DNA of 64,000 nt from Massospora cicadina (GCA_022478985.1 JAKSZP010002672.1:62001-126000), one strand, 5' to 3'. Positions 1-11,046 are shown, counted from the first letter of the stretch. The notes: generated by a model not told the origin, from the letters alone. A program made the numbers and translations.

Positions 1-710
1 CTAGTGGAAGGGGCAGATAGTTGAAGAGGCATGAGGTCCTGCAATGCAGCTGTCCCCAATGGGATCTATAAACTGGAGGATGGGATTGGTGCTGTAAGCA
101 GTCAAACTATCTAAAGGCTCCTGGAGGAATTGGTCAAGGGTGAGATGGTGCAGAAAAGTAATAAACTGCACTACCAGAGTGGCATCAATTAGAAATTGAG
201 TGTAGTAGTGTGATATGTTTAAAACAAGCAACGTCATTGCTGTAGCCATAGCTTGGGCTTTACTTGAGAAGCTCAGGTCAAAGTACCCCTTGAAGGGGCA
301 GATATCAATAAATCTGGTGGGTTTGTATACCACCTGTGCCATCTCAATGATGGTAGCACTCATATAGGGGAAGATGTTCACATATAGACCCAAAGTTCAA
401 AGCACTGTTTGCTCTGGGGGTATCAGGGAGCTATAGAGTACCAACTGGGAGCGCACAAGATGTTGAGCAAGGTCCTGAGGGGGACAAATTGACTAGTGGG
501 ATTGAGGGTGCTAGTGGAGAAAGCCTGGGAACACTTTGGCAATGGTCAAAAAATGCAGGAGGTGGTACAACACCATCCCATAAAAGGGTAGCAGACATCA
601 AAATTGACAACATCCAAGATTTGATCAAGTGGGATAGCTTTGTTTGTTGTATTAAGTAATTCAGATATTTTAATTTTGATCAATTAAGTGATTAAAGTGA
701 AAGAGAAAGT
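1..710 (-). pseudogene. 5' half of an ORF1-only LINE (H3), cut by the window edge
   Basis: This is the N-terminal part of a LINE ORF1 (gag-like RNA-binding) protein, broken into two frames. The frame at 1-393 carries FKGYFDLSF, DATLVVQF and NPILQFIDP, which match the same block in H1 (YKKYFDLGF, DTTLVVQL, NPILQFVVP) and H2 (FKGYFDVGF, DTTLVVSF). The upstream frame, about 430-630, carries FVPPQDLAQHL, equivalent to FIPPKDLDAHL in H1. The 5' end is placed near 710 because the reverse complement there begins AACTTTCTCTTT, close to the AACTCTCTTT start of H1 and H2. It has several stops and one frameshift. The zinc knuckle and C-terminus lie outside the window. Confidence 0.7.
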
Positions 711-1355
711 TCATTTCAATCTTTAAAAGCGGCTAACTTAAAAAGTTTGTCAAAAAATTGGTGTGGAAAATCCCAGAAGCTTAGCATAAGTTAAAGTATC
801 TTACTAAAGATAAAACAAATATTATTTTTTCAATAGATATACAGAATAAATTCTGGCTAAGCTTTTTATTCTATATATGTTCATTGGCACTATTGATATC
901 CTTAGCGGCTTGGTAACAAATCACTTGAGTTATAGCAAATTCAGTTTAGTTTGATGTAGCTGTTGATACAATAAAGATCTAATGAAAGTGCTTCAAGCAT
1001 TATCAAAAATAGTCAATGATAGAAATCCTTATTGATGAAACCTGTCAACTGATTATAGAAGATTCCTATGCTAAATTTTAAATTCATTCATTTGTTTCAT
1101 TGAGGTGTATGACAACTAATCTCAGACCTTGGGGGATTTTATCAATAACAGGTTAAACTTACAACATTAATCTATATGGATGTAGGAAGATATAATCTTA
1201 GGGAGTTAAAGACTAAACCTATCTTAGAAAAACTATGCATCAAGTTATCAGGTTGAGATTATATCAGTATCTGAGGTTGGATAGCTTACTAGTAGAATCT
1301 TCTGCCTCCATCCAGTCGTTTAAGGTTTGTATATGGCATGTGGCTAAAATCTTAG
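711..1355. other. AT-rich spacer, nothing recognised
   Basis: No frame with protein-like composition, no RNA gene and no clear repeat was seen here on either strand. Confidence 0.5.
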
Positions 1356-1690
1356 CTTGGGGTGTTAGCATAATGGGAATAGGGTTCTACTATCACCCCT
1401 CATGATGCAGGTTTGAATCTTGTCATAGCAGAAATTGATTATTCTGTGCTAAAAGGATAGCAATATATATGGACTTGTGCACCATGCCTTGGTATGACCA
1501 AGTGAATTAGTGAAGTTAGATCATGTAAACTTAGCCTATCAGAACATGCCCAGGAAGGGTTTACCCCAGTACTTGGGTTTTGTCCTCCATTCCTATACTC
1601 TCACCCCCTATCCTTAATTGGTGCAGTATATTTGTTCAAAGGTTGACCCACCTCAAATAAAATTAAAAATAAGAAAAAAAATAAAAAAAT
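1356..1690 (+). repeat. tRNA-derived SINE, long form, plus orientation (S1)
   Basis: The 5' part has a pol III A box (TAGCATAATGG, 1366-1376) and B box (GGTTTGAATCT, 1410-1420) with tRNA-like spacing. The body at about 1530-1600 resembles the body of the SINEs at 10.7 and 40.9 kb. The 3' end, about 1640-1665, is the LINE-shared tail (GGTTGACCCACCTCAAATAA), followed by an A-rich tail with AAAATAAG-type units. Only a short imperfect flanking repeat was found, so the ends are approximate. It is more diverged than the copies at 10.7 and 40.9 kb. Confidence 0.75.
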
Positions 1691-4209
1691 TAGCATGATA
1701 TAATTTATCCTAAGGTCTACTTGCCACAAATAATCTTTTATATAAATATCATTAAACTGGTACTTGGCTAGGGTATAGATATAGTCTACATAAAGCTTTA
1801 TATTATTTTGGCCTCTCTGGCTCTATATCTTAGTTAAAGGAGTTATAAGCAATGATCTGAAGGGTCTTATAAACATTTAATATATACTTGAGGTAGGAAA
1901 GAATTTTGATGAGATGTTCCAAATCCTTGAGCAACACAATCTAATTTTTATGTTTGCTCATTACTTGCTTTATCATATTATTATATATAGATTGATATAT
2001 AAATCTTCTTTACATTTTTAATCTGGGTAGAAGATACTTTATAAACTTTATAACTAGATGCATACATATATAATATATAGATATTAAGGATTTAAATTTA
2101 CAAAAAATCTTATTGAGAGATTAGTTATGTTTTATCAAATATGGTATAGAATTATATGTTTGATTAGTTTTATCAATAGGTCACTTAATATAATCTCAAG
2201 GTATAATTAGAGCCTAATCAACTTAGTTAAAGTTCAGATCCTAAACATATAGATCTGGTTTATAAGAATCAATTTCATGGATTTTATCAGATTCTAATTA
2301 ATATTATGTCTTTGCTTTAATTTTTATTTCTCATCTAAACCTGAACTAGAATTTATATAGCTGCCAATAGCAGTAGTTAACTTCTATTCATAGTATAGTA
2401 ATTGTAACCCTAAACTTTTTTTTCACTAGATACTTCAATATAGTTATCACCAGTAGTAAACTACACTTTGCAAAGAGTTTTATTTTAGTTTATCAAATCC
2501 ATCGACTGTTATAAAATATATTAGATAAATAGTTATAGTAAAACGATTAATCTCTAATTGATTGGGATTCTACACAAACTTTCCACATTTCAATTGGTTA
2601 GCCAACTATAAAATTTTGAGTGATATATAGAAGCCATAGCTGATAAGTCTGATAAGTATAAATAAAGAGAATTATAACCTACAAACATACAGCTAATAAC
2701 ATCCTAGTTACCTTTGTAGTTGACTTTGACCATCTTGTGTCCATTGAACTATTACCCGATTACATAACTCCTAAAAATTAAACTATAGAGATGAACTTAG
2801 ATTATAATATCTAATATTTTTCTCTATGCAAGCGGAGCTGCAGGTAAATTCTAGTTGATAAATACATGCAAACCTTTATAAAAAGCCACAGAGGTTTAAT
2901 AAATCTTGATCAATATAATTCTACCAACCCCATTTTACTAAATTTAGTAACAAAAATTTTAGTACATTATTTTCATAGTATCCATTTATTTCAAATTTCA
3001 CCAAAGTGGATATAATTTTCATAAACTGATATGCGCGGTTAAAGTGGCACCATTAGAGAATAATAAAATATTGAGAAAATCGGGCAAAATGAAACTGATG
3101 CGCAACATAACCTTTGTACATGGGGTGTAAACCTTTGGTGACGTTACAAAACTTTGTGATAGAAGCTGCAAGTGATAAATCAATCACCGCCTTTATAGAA
3201 CGAAATAATTTTTCACCCATCTCTTATTGTAGTAAAGTAAGTTAACACCTATATCTATTAAACTTTGATTCAAATTAAAGCTATAGCCACTTTGATCAGC
3301 CTTTTAACTTTCACGTAGCTACGAAAAATTAAGTGCTATTGCCCATTTCAAATCAGCCGTCGCACCTAAATTCCACCAGAAACTAAGGGTTTGCTTAAAG
3401 TCCGGGTTGAGGCCAGCATCTTCAGAATAAACTTGGTGCATATCATAAAGCGTTCAAAACTTAACTTTAGATGGAATCCATCTTATCAAATTAAATCGCT
3501 TGCACTTAAACCTCATCACATCGTGAGGCTGAATAAAGGCTATACCTAGCCAAAGCTTTGCCACAATCCAGCTTACTCTATACCCAGTTAAAAAAGATTA
3601 TTTCAAATTAGCAATAAGCAAAATTTCTCTCATCTTAAACAAGTGCCATCATATCTAAACTAAACTTCCTTAATCTCATTTAATCTAATCTGCTTTTATT
3701 CTATCCAATTAATATTCTAAATTTATAGAAGATAAATATAAATTGTAGATTTAGCAAGCCTTCATTTGGCTAAAGCAACCTGGAAACAAGCTGCAAAAAG
3801 CAAGTATCTTATCTATAAGATTATCATTTATAAGACTTATAGTTTACTTGGTATCTTTTAAATATAAATACCTAAATAATCATTAAACAGTAATCTAATA
3901 AACTAAGCACAAATCTCAGATAACAGTATAAAATTAAAAAAAAGTGAGAAATAGGATCTGCATTAAGATTTTGGGTAAAATGACAATTAAAAGAAGGGGA
4001 TTGTGAGCAACTCAGAGCTGAGAAAAGGGTGGCCAAAGTGCACTTAAAGGTGTATCCCTTGCAAAGGCTAAAACTAAATGGGATATGCATAGTCCGGCGA
4101 TAGCTTGGAGTGCTCAGCGCTCAGGGGTTGATAACTAGAAGGTAGGTTGGGGTACCAAAAAAAGTAATCAATTACAGGAAATGAGGTATCAGCAGATAAA
4201 AAATACCAG
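1691..4209. other. AT-rich intergenic stretch, mostly featureless
   Basis: The stretch is strongly AT-rich with no long frame. The one protein-like patch is on the minus strand at about 3330-3590: roughly 85 codons in one frame with a single TGA, containing the local motif SFWWNLGATADLKWAIAL. It matches nothing I recognise. It could be a decayed gene, an exon of an intron-rich gene, or chance. Confidence 0.35.
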
Positions 4210-5109
4210 TTAGAGGATTTCACACTTGCGAGACTTTTTCCCCGCCTTACTGATACTAGTACTTTTCTTGGGGGTCTCTTTGACCCCCTGCTCCTCTCTT
4301 ATCAGACGTACCAGTTGGTAGAAGGCTTTCTCAACATTAATGCATGCCTTGGCTGATGACTCAATAAAATCGGCATTGAGCTTTCGAGCCATAGCTACAC
4401 CTTCCTCTCGAGACACCTCCCGTTCAGTCAGCTTGTCAGCTTTGTTTCCAACCAGTATCATAGGTGTATCCTCAGTATCTTTGACTCGGGATATTTGACT
4501 GCGGTAACGCTCAACCCGCTCAAAAGTAGACCGCGAGGTAATCGAATAAACCAACAAAAAGCCCTCACCATCCCTAAAACTTCAGCCAAGTACAAATAAC
4601 CAATACCTTATCCACTGGTCACGTAGGGCAGTATACTCCTCTAAAATAAAAATATTAGTTGGCAGTTTAAAAAGCTTATAAAAACAAGAGGGGGCACGAT
4701 ACCTTGACCAGCGGTGTCCAAAACTTCTAACACACAGGCCATATCATCAATAACCACTTGTTTACGATAGGAATCTTCGATAGTAGGATCATATGTCTAA
4801 AGAGAAATAAGATACTGAAGATCAGTATAGAATACCTCTAAACAAAGTAAGGGTAGCAGAAAAGAATAAAATTAATGGTTAGACCCCGACTTGAAATAAT
4901 GAGAAGGGAGCAACTATAAAGCTTACCAACAAAATGGTTTAAACAAAGCTAATCGAGAAGGTTAGTAAACGGGTTGCAAAATTCCCTGTCCCAAGAGCAA
5001 ACTTACTTGGATGGTAAGGGCCGTCTAAAACAAGGTTATAAAGGGTATAAAAAAACAGTACCTTTCCTACACCGCCATCGCCTAAAACAACAATCTTATA
5101 GAGCATCAT
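4210..5109 (-). CDS. Ras-family small GTPase, intron-rich, includes a 2-nt microexon
   Basis: Membrane-anchored GTP/GDP switch of the Ras subfamily, about 193 residues. Exons read on the minus strand: 5109-5062, 5024-5007 (18 nt), 4948-4927 (22 nt), 4837-4836 (2 nt, inferred), 4796-4703, 4640-4607 and 4573-4210. All introns are GT-AG, with lengths 37, 58, 89, 39, 62 and 33 nt. The start is [10 protein letters not shown] directly before the P-loop GDGGVGKT. Switch I is YDPTIEDSY, switch II DTAGQEEY, the G4 motif NKAD and the G5 motif ESSAK. A lysine-rich tail ends in CAAX box CEIL, whose final Leu favours geranylgeranylation. Without the 2-nt exon the coding length is 580 nt and switch I goes out of frame; with it the length is 582 nt and a Glu is restored in HFVETYDPT, as expected for fungal Ras of this type. 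All key motifs are intact, so I read it as a live gene. The paralogue type is not certain. Confidence 0.92.
4836..4837 (-). other. Inferred 2-nt microexon of the Ras gene
   Basis: On the minus strand the dinucleotide AG lies between an acceptor (TTTGTTTAG, ending at 4838) and a donor (GTATTC, starting at 4835). Exon 3 ends in phase 1 (G) and the next conserved exon starts in phase 0 (ACA TAT GAT). Exactly two bases are needed to join them, and G+AG makes the family-typical Glu. The downstream 39-nt intron has a CTGAT branch-like site and ends in CTTTAG. The upstream 89-nt intron has a CTAAC-like site. The other AG acceptors I tried in this interval lead to stops. Confidence 0.65.
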
Positions 5110-6149
5110 GTTGGAAAGCTAATCGGGATAAAGTAAAGGTTCACCGGGGATCTGTAAAGACGTTCAGTTACAAAGGGTTGAATTGAAGATAATTAAATAT
5201 GCGAACTGAAAGCCAGAGGCAGATAATCCAGTATAAACGAATGGTAACAACGTGGAGTCGCTTACGACAGGGGAAGTTCAGGCAATTACATGATTTGACA
5301 AGTTTATGGATGTCAATGCAGCCCACGAAATTGTGGCAACTAAACGAAAATTCCAAGTTGCATTAAATTCCCCACCCATTCGAACGCGGTTATCTATCGA
5401 AGCTATCCAATCCTAATCAGCTGGCACAAACCCATATTTCTAGCCAATCAAACTCTCCTTAATCTTAGCCATATCCAAACTTCCATATAATCTGAGCCAA
5501 TGGTTGGTGGCAAAGGGTAAGTTTCAGGCCATAATGCCTTTAAGGAAATGAAACTACACATGAAGCCAGAGTTGGATTTAAATGCCTACCGTCTCCAACG
5601 TTTGTCCAACTGCTTCAACCTGCACTAATTTAACGAAATATTATTTATCCGCACTTGATGGTACAATTTAGCTACCTCCAACCTGGGCACTTTCAAAACC
5701 AGAAACCTTTTGAGATTACAAAATCTATCTAAACTGGCTTTATCTCAAGTAGTACTGCTATGCCTCTTTGAATTGCCACCTCATTAATGAACCACTCAGA
5801 TTGGTTACACCCAATATATACAGTTGGAACTTAAATTTACTCAACCCTCTAAAGCTAAAAATACCTCAAGCAAGACTATTCCACACTATATAAAACTATA
5901 ATCAAAAATTGCATTTTAATGAGTTTGATCATCTAATTACCAATCAATTGATGCATGACGGTTTGCACATATAAAAGCGATTAAATCCTAACCTGATTGA
6001 TTATGAAACCTCCACTGCTTTCTTTGAGATCATACCCTTTGACCAATTAGGTGGCACCGAATCAAAAAAACACCTATCTCATTATAGATGGAAGTATATA
6101 AGTTTCAACCCCATTTAATTTATTTCTAGCATTACTCAAATAAATGATC
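5110..6149. other. Upstream flank of the Ras gene, no further gene recognised
   Basis: This presumably holds the Ras promoter and 5' UTR, but no TATA box or other element stands out. Short open frames at 4974-5186 (+) and 5168-5356 (-) overlap Ras exons or lack protein-like composition. Confidence 0.4.
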
Positions 6150-6290
6150 TTAGAGTATCTAAGGTGGATCAACCTTGGGACAAATACAAATATACCATAC
6201 CAACTTTTTAGCCATGTGCGAGGATTTAAATCCATGCATCGCACATTTGGATAATAGCAGAAAAACTTTCCCACTAAGCATTTTTTCAAC
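6150..6290 (-). repeat. Short-form tRNA-derived SINE, minus orientation (S2)
   Basis: Read on the minus strand, a tRNA-like head (A-box-like TTAGTGGGAAAG, then B-box-like GGATTTAAATCC) is followed within about 40 nt by GGTATGGTATATTTG and then GTCCCAAGGTTGATCCACC, the LINE-shared 3' tail. The middle body seen in the long SINEs is missing. No target-site duplication was recognised, so the ends are approximate. Confidence 0.6.
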
Positions 6291-6794
6291 CAGCAATAAT
6301 CCAATCTCAGTGGGTACTTCATAGGTCTGGATAAACCCGCATACAAGGATATTTTCCTGCTGGATTCACCTCCCTTCCAAATAAAACAAATTGATATAGT
6401 TTAATAAAACTAAAGAGGGAATCCACATGGCATAGCATTCAAAATTTCATTTTAGATCAGAAAGATACCTAACTTTATACCTTAAAAAAGTTACCAATTA
6501 AGTAATCCATATAATCTATTTTATCAGTATCATTTAACTTTTATAGGTCACAAGGTTTATCCAATATAATAAATACATATAGCCCTGAATGAGAGTACCT
6601 AGCAATCAGGCAGATTTGATAAAGCTAGTGACAATTTATAGTTTCATATCAGCATCCAAAAGGGCTTTTTTATTTTATTTTTATAGCATACCATTCAGAT
6701 GCTATAAAACATTTAGGCTTTATTTAAAATAGATGTACATCTTATCAGCTTAGATCTATGAAGTTATATTTTTATCAATTTTTTATTATAAAGT

Positions 6795-6962
6795 AGATTT
6801 ATAATTTAAAAGTAAACAAGGCAGGTTGACCTTGGGACAAATATACCATGCCAAGTTCTTTTAGCCTGTACTGGTTTTAAACCTGTTCCAATCAAACCCC
6901 AATCCAGAGCAAAGCAGGAACCACCCTGCTATGCTATCCACTCCTCTAGATTTTTAATTTAA
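6795..6962 (-). repeat. Short-form tRNA-derived SINE (S3) with near-perfect TSD
   Basis: The core is about 138 bp (6810-6947). On the minus strand it has a perfect A box (TAGCATAGCAGG), a B box (GGTTTGATTGG), then GGCATGGTATATTTGTCCCA and the AGGTCAACCTGCC tail. The flanks AGATTTATAATTTAA (6795-6809) and AGATTTTTAATTTAA (6948-6962) agree at 14 of 15 positions, as expected of target-primed reverse transcription. This fixes the ends and shows that the short form is a complete insertion unit. Confidence 0.8.
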
Positions 6963-8010
6963 TCATAATTATGATTTTAGTACTTTGACATAAGTTTATA
7001 CCAGGAGGAATTTATGTAGTAATATCTGTATAATATTGAAATACAAAATTCTGGTATTATATAAATATTTAGCTAGTAATTTTTAGTTTAAAAGTATGCA
7101 ATAGATTTTATGAGGCTATTGACTTTTCCTTATCTATGTGATATATAAATCTTGTGTGTAATTTATTAAGTATCATCTCAACTTTCCTAGTATAGAAAGA
7201 TGACATATGCTATATTATCAATACTTTCTAAGTAAATGATTTTTAATCAAAAAATATTTCAATCTAAAAGATACCTAGAATATGACTTGAGAACTTGAGA
7301 CTAAGTTAATATCTATATAATTTTCTAGTGTGGCTTATGGTCCTTGGTTATTTTTTAAATATATTTTTAGTAATTGTTTTGCTAGCAGTAGCCACCTTTA
7401 TATTATATATTAATCTTTGATATGATATCAGTATTTGATCTGAAATTTTAGTTATTGTCAAAATAGTAACCTATTCTTAGCTGTTGAAACCATCTTTGGT
7501 AAATTACATGAAATCATATGAGCATTAAAGATAAGTAATTTTTTTTATCAAATTTACCTTATAAAATCTTTGTAAATTTCATGAAATTATATAGGCTCTA
7601 AGATAAATAAGGCATATATAGCACATTAATCTTATAAGATTTATTTAACATCTTAACAATTTTTATTATATCTAGATAAAAACTAAGCATAAAAGTTTAA
7701 GTAGATAGATAGATAGCATAGTTAGTTGAAGTATCTAAAACAAATGCATGCCATCAAAAGAAATGATGATAGTGACCTAAAAGCTTCAAAGAAGAGTATT
7801 TTTGTATATTTTTATATATTTTTATGATAGGAAAACCTTAAGTTAATATTAAGCTGTACAAAATCTATAATTTCAGTTTACCCTATTGTCATAGTGAAAC
7901 CATATCATATAATCTAGCCTATCAGAATAGTGTACAGAAAGGCTATAGTATCAACTCCTCACCCCAAAATCTTGTTTTATGCTTTACTATGCCATTTATC
8001 CATCCTAAGG
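6963..8010. other. AT-rich spacer, nothing clear
   Basis: No gene was seen. A patch at about 7915-7980 resembles the body of the long SINE in plus orientation (AGCCTATCAGAA, then CAGAAAGG) but is too decayed to call. Confidence 0.4.
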
Positions 8011-9948
8011 TAACTTGATTTGAATATATTTTATTTAAGGTAAGCGGCCAGGGGATGGGCATTACCAAAGCTCTAAGAGCAAACAAAATAAATCCTCACC
8101 AAACAAAATAAACAAACTTTCCAAAATGAGTGGACAACGCACAAAATGCAAACACAACCAATCAGGTGGGACAGTGGGAACCGCTTATCCCATCATGGTG
8201 GAAGGGGGATCAGAGGGCTCATCCTCAGCATCATCTTCATCCCAAAGCAGGTCATGGGCTATGGCAGAGAGCAAGGGTGTCATGGCATCAGAGGGATGTG
8301 GAGCAAATCTTTGATGATTGGGGTGGCAGGAAGACAGTGGTTGACCATAAAAGAGATAGCATAATTTGTCAAAGCTGTTTCAGCTTTCATGCGTGCATTG
8401 GGGAGCTTTACAAATGTGGCAATATTGGTGTGGGTAATCTTGGCTTTGGGATTCCGCGCTACCACTGCCACATGCCAGATAGCGTTGTTGGTAGCTTTGT
8501 GAGAGTTAATCAACATATTCTTTTGAAGTGTATTGGTGGTGGAGGGATAATGGAGGAGGTATTCCTCCTCGAGCATTGCCACTGATTTGGTGACAGCTTT
8601 GTGGAGAGGAAAACAATCTGGCTTAGCTGTTGCTTTAACAGCCAGCTGGTGGTCACCACGTAACATTTAGTATTTTGCTGGGGGCAAATAAGTGAGGGGG
8701 TAGCTCGGCGTCATGATCAGCATACACAAACTGCTCAATTTGGAGAGTGGAGTCTTCAATAATATAACTGGACTCATCAATTTCAGCCAATAGATTCCAA
8801 GGGTTTTGGTTGAATTGAATTGGGGAATTAGCATATGACTGATGTTTAGTTGATTCATTGGAGGAAGCATAGAAGAGTGCTGGGGTCCAAGCTGGTGCTT
8901 GATTGGAGGGAGTGTATGTGGCACTGGGGCAAGGAGGAGGCTGATTGGTGGCTGTGGGCATGGATGCAGCAACAGGCTTTGAGGGAGGGGAAGGTAGGAT
9001 TATACCCATACTGAAACTGGCGTGGGGTTGACAGCAGATTGGAAGCTGGTGGACAAAAAATCAGAGCTGTCAAAAGCAGCTAAGGATGAGCACTTACGTT
9101 TTGAGTGGTCCAACTCAAAACAGAACATATAGATTGTCTGCCCACCATTGACGTGGGTTAGAATGGATGGTCAGGGGCAAAAGGAATGACAGTGCCAGGG
9201 GGAATTGACTAGGCAATTTTACTTAATTCAGGGATGATTGTGGCATATGCCCAAGGCCCAGAGAGGCGTGTGGCCCCATTTGGGACCACAAATTGTAAGA
9301 TGGGGTTGAAAACATAGGCTGCCAAACCGTCCATCAGCTCCTGGTGGAGCACCGCAGGGGGGAGGTGGGTGAGCAAACCAGTTAACTGAACCACCAAAGT
9401 GGTATCCGCTGATAGCTGGGTCTGAATTGTGGGGAAAGGGGTACTCTGGAGAACCAGGGGCACAGTTGCCACAGTGGTGGCATCAGCTTCACAGGTGAAG
9501 CCAAGATCAAAATACTTCTTATAGGGGTGGAAATCAATTAAACTGGCTGGAATCATCACTTCCTGAGCCATCTAGATAAATTGTTAGTCATGGTAAGGGA
9601 AAAGTTTCCCATAATTGACCCTAAGGCCAAAATGCACGTTGCTCCAGGGGAGCACCAGGGGGCAACAAGACGCTGCTTGGGTATGAGCAAGGTGGGCATC
9701 AAGATCCTTGGGAGGAATAAATTGTCCCAGGGGTTTGGTATGACTGGACAAGCCAGTCCAAGCGCGTTTTCCCACTGGACAGAAAACTACAGGGGGAGTT
9801 TTGCCGCTGCTCCACACTGGAGCAGCCAGCAGGGAACCCAAGGTCATCAGAGCAAAACTACAGCGGGCGATCAAAATTTACTTTTTTCATAAGATTTTCT
9901 TGGAAAGTTATGCTGAGCAAAAAGAGAGTTTTTAACTTGATTTGAATA
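8011..9948 (-). mobile_element. Full-length ORF1-only LINE (H1) with 16-bp TSD
   Basis: The element spans 8027-9932 and is flanked by perfect copies of TAACTTGATTTGAATA (8011-8026 and 9933-9948). On the minus strand its 5' end is AACTCTCTTT, the same as H2, and its 3' end is the shared LINE/SINE tail followed by an A/T-rich run. It holds only an ORF1-like frame. There is no endonuclease or reverse transcriptase. Because both ends match H2 and each copy has its own TSD, this is a mobilised unit and not a chance LINE fragment. Confidence 0.85.
8280..9880 (-). pseudogene. LINE ORF1 (gag-like) protein of H1, broken
   Basis: Nucleic-acid-binding ORF1 protein, spread over at least four frames. In order: N-terminal block at 9584-9874 (PVGKRAWTG, FIPPKDLDAHL, LRVNYGKLFPY); RRM-like block at 9209-9571 (YKKYFDLGF, DTTLVVQL, NPILQFVVP); zinc-knuckle region near 9080-9150, FCFELDHSKRKC, where the first Cys of the CCHC has become Tyr (H2 has CSLCFGIDHAKRAC); linker at 8653-9009 (NPWNLLAE); C-terminal block at 8280-8666 (NPKAKIT, FVKLPNARMKAE). 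H2 matches block by block. Stops and frameshifts make it non-functional. Confidence 0.75.
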
Positions 9949-10736
9949 GCTAGATAACTAAGTAAGCTTAAGAAACACACTATGCAACTGACAGTTGAAT
10001 TTTAAATTGTATATTAGATGAAAAGGATACAGAGCAAAAATACTTATATTTATTAATTGTAATAAACAATATTTAATTGCCTATGTTAATCAATATCTAA
10101 GGTTTACTACATGAAAGTATATTTTAACCAAGTCTAATAACACACAGAGATGTAGACCAATAGCAATATACACTGCCAATTTTCAATGATAGGTTATAAT
10201 CAAGACGCTCAAGTTGTTATCCTAATTTTTTTAGATGTTTTAGCAGTATTTATAAACTACTTTCTTGACTATCTATACCTTAGTAATTCTTTCTGGTTAG
10301 TCAGTATTTATAATCTAATAAAAGTATTAGTATGATTTTGAGTTGCTTGTTATTTCATATAAGATCAGGATTGTAATTTCTACCAATAAAATAGAATCAT
10401 AGAATTAGCATACCATAATTTTTTATAAAGATGAAATATATAATGGAAGATGATATTGAAGAAAAGTTTAGTAAAACAGAATGGTGACAACATGTCTATA
10501 AACAATGAAAGTAAATATGGAAATATAATCTATCTTTAATTGGAAAACTCTATACTTTTTTAGGATCTAAAGACAAAGAGAATACATATATAATAACGTT
10601 TAGAATGGACAAACCGCCCAGAAACATTTAAAGTCAAGATCCTTGGTACAAATGATTTCAATCTGACTAGCGCTTTTGTTTATGCATTAGAGTTGTAGTC
10701 TATAAGTACAAAATAATACCCACAATTTATAATATA
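9949..10736. other. AT-rich spacer, nothing recognised
   Basis: No frame, RNA gene or repeat could be supported. Confidence 0.5.
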
Positions 10737-11046
10737 AAATTAATTAACTTTAAATTTTATTTGAGGTGGGCTGATCTGGGGACAATACCATACCAATGAG
10801 GGGAAGTGAAGAAAATGGGAAAGGAGGATAAAACCTGGAAAACCTCCATGCGTGGCATATGATAGGCCAGGAACTCCATGGACCGCCTTTGCTATTTGCT
10901 ATCTCAGTTTGGGGCATTGGTGCACAATGCCAACACAGTCATAATCGTCCCCTACCCAAAGTTCACTACTGGGATTGAACTCGGGGAGGCAGCGGTAGAG
11001 GTCCCTATTCTACCACTGGGGTATCCTCCCCTTACTAAATTAATTA
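10737..11046 (-). repeat. tRNA-derived SINE, long form (S4), with 10-bp TSD
   Basis: The core is about 290 bp (10747-11036). On the minus strand it begins GGGGAGGATACCCCAGTGG (A-box region) with B box GAGTTCAATCCC, then a roughly 190-bp body, then GGTATGGTATTGTCCCC and the tail CAGCCCACCTCAAATAAA. Flanking AAATTAATTA is at 10737-10746 and 11037-11046. The copy at 40.9 kb is nearly colinear over its whole length. Bases 10878-11063 happen to be open on the plus strand, but this is SINE sequence, not a gene. Confidence 0.88.

Noticed and set aside
8126..8585. Overlapping plus-strand frames of 62-151 codons
   Set aside because: They lie antisense to the C-terminal block of the H1 ORF1, which aligns with H2. 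The plus-strand frames have no matching partner.
10980..11036. tRNA gene on the minus strand
   Set aside because: Only A- and B-box-like parts are present. No full cloverleaf or acceptor stem, and the sequence continues into a SINE body with a LINE tail.
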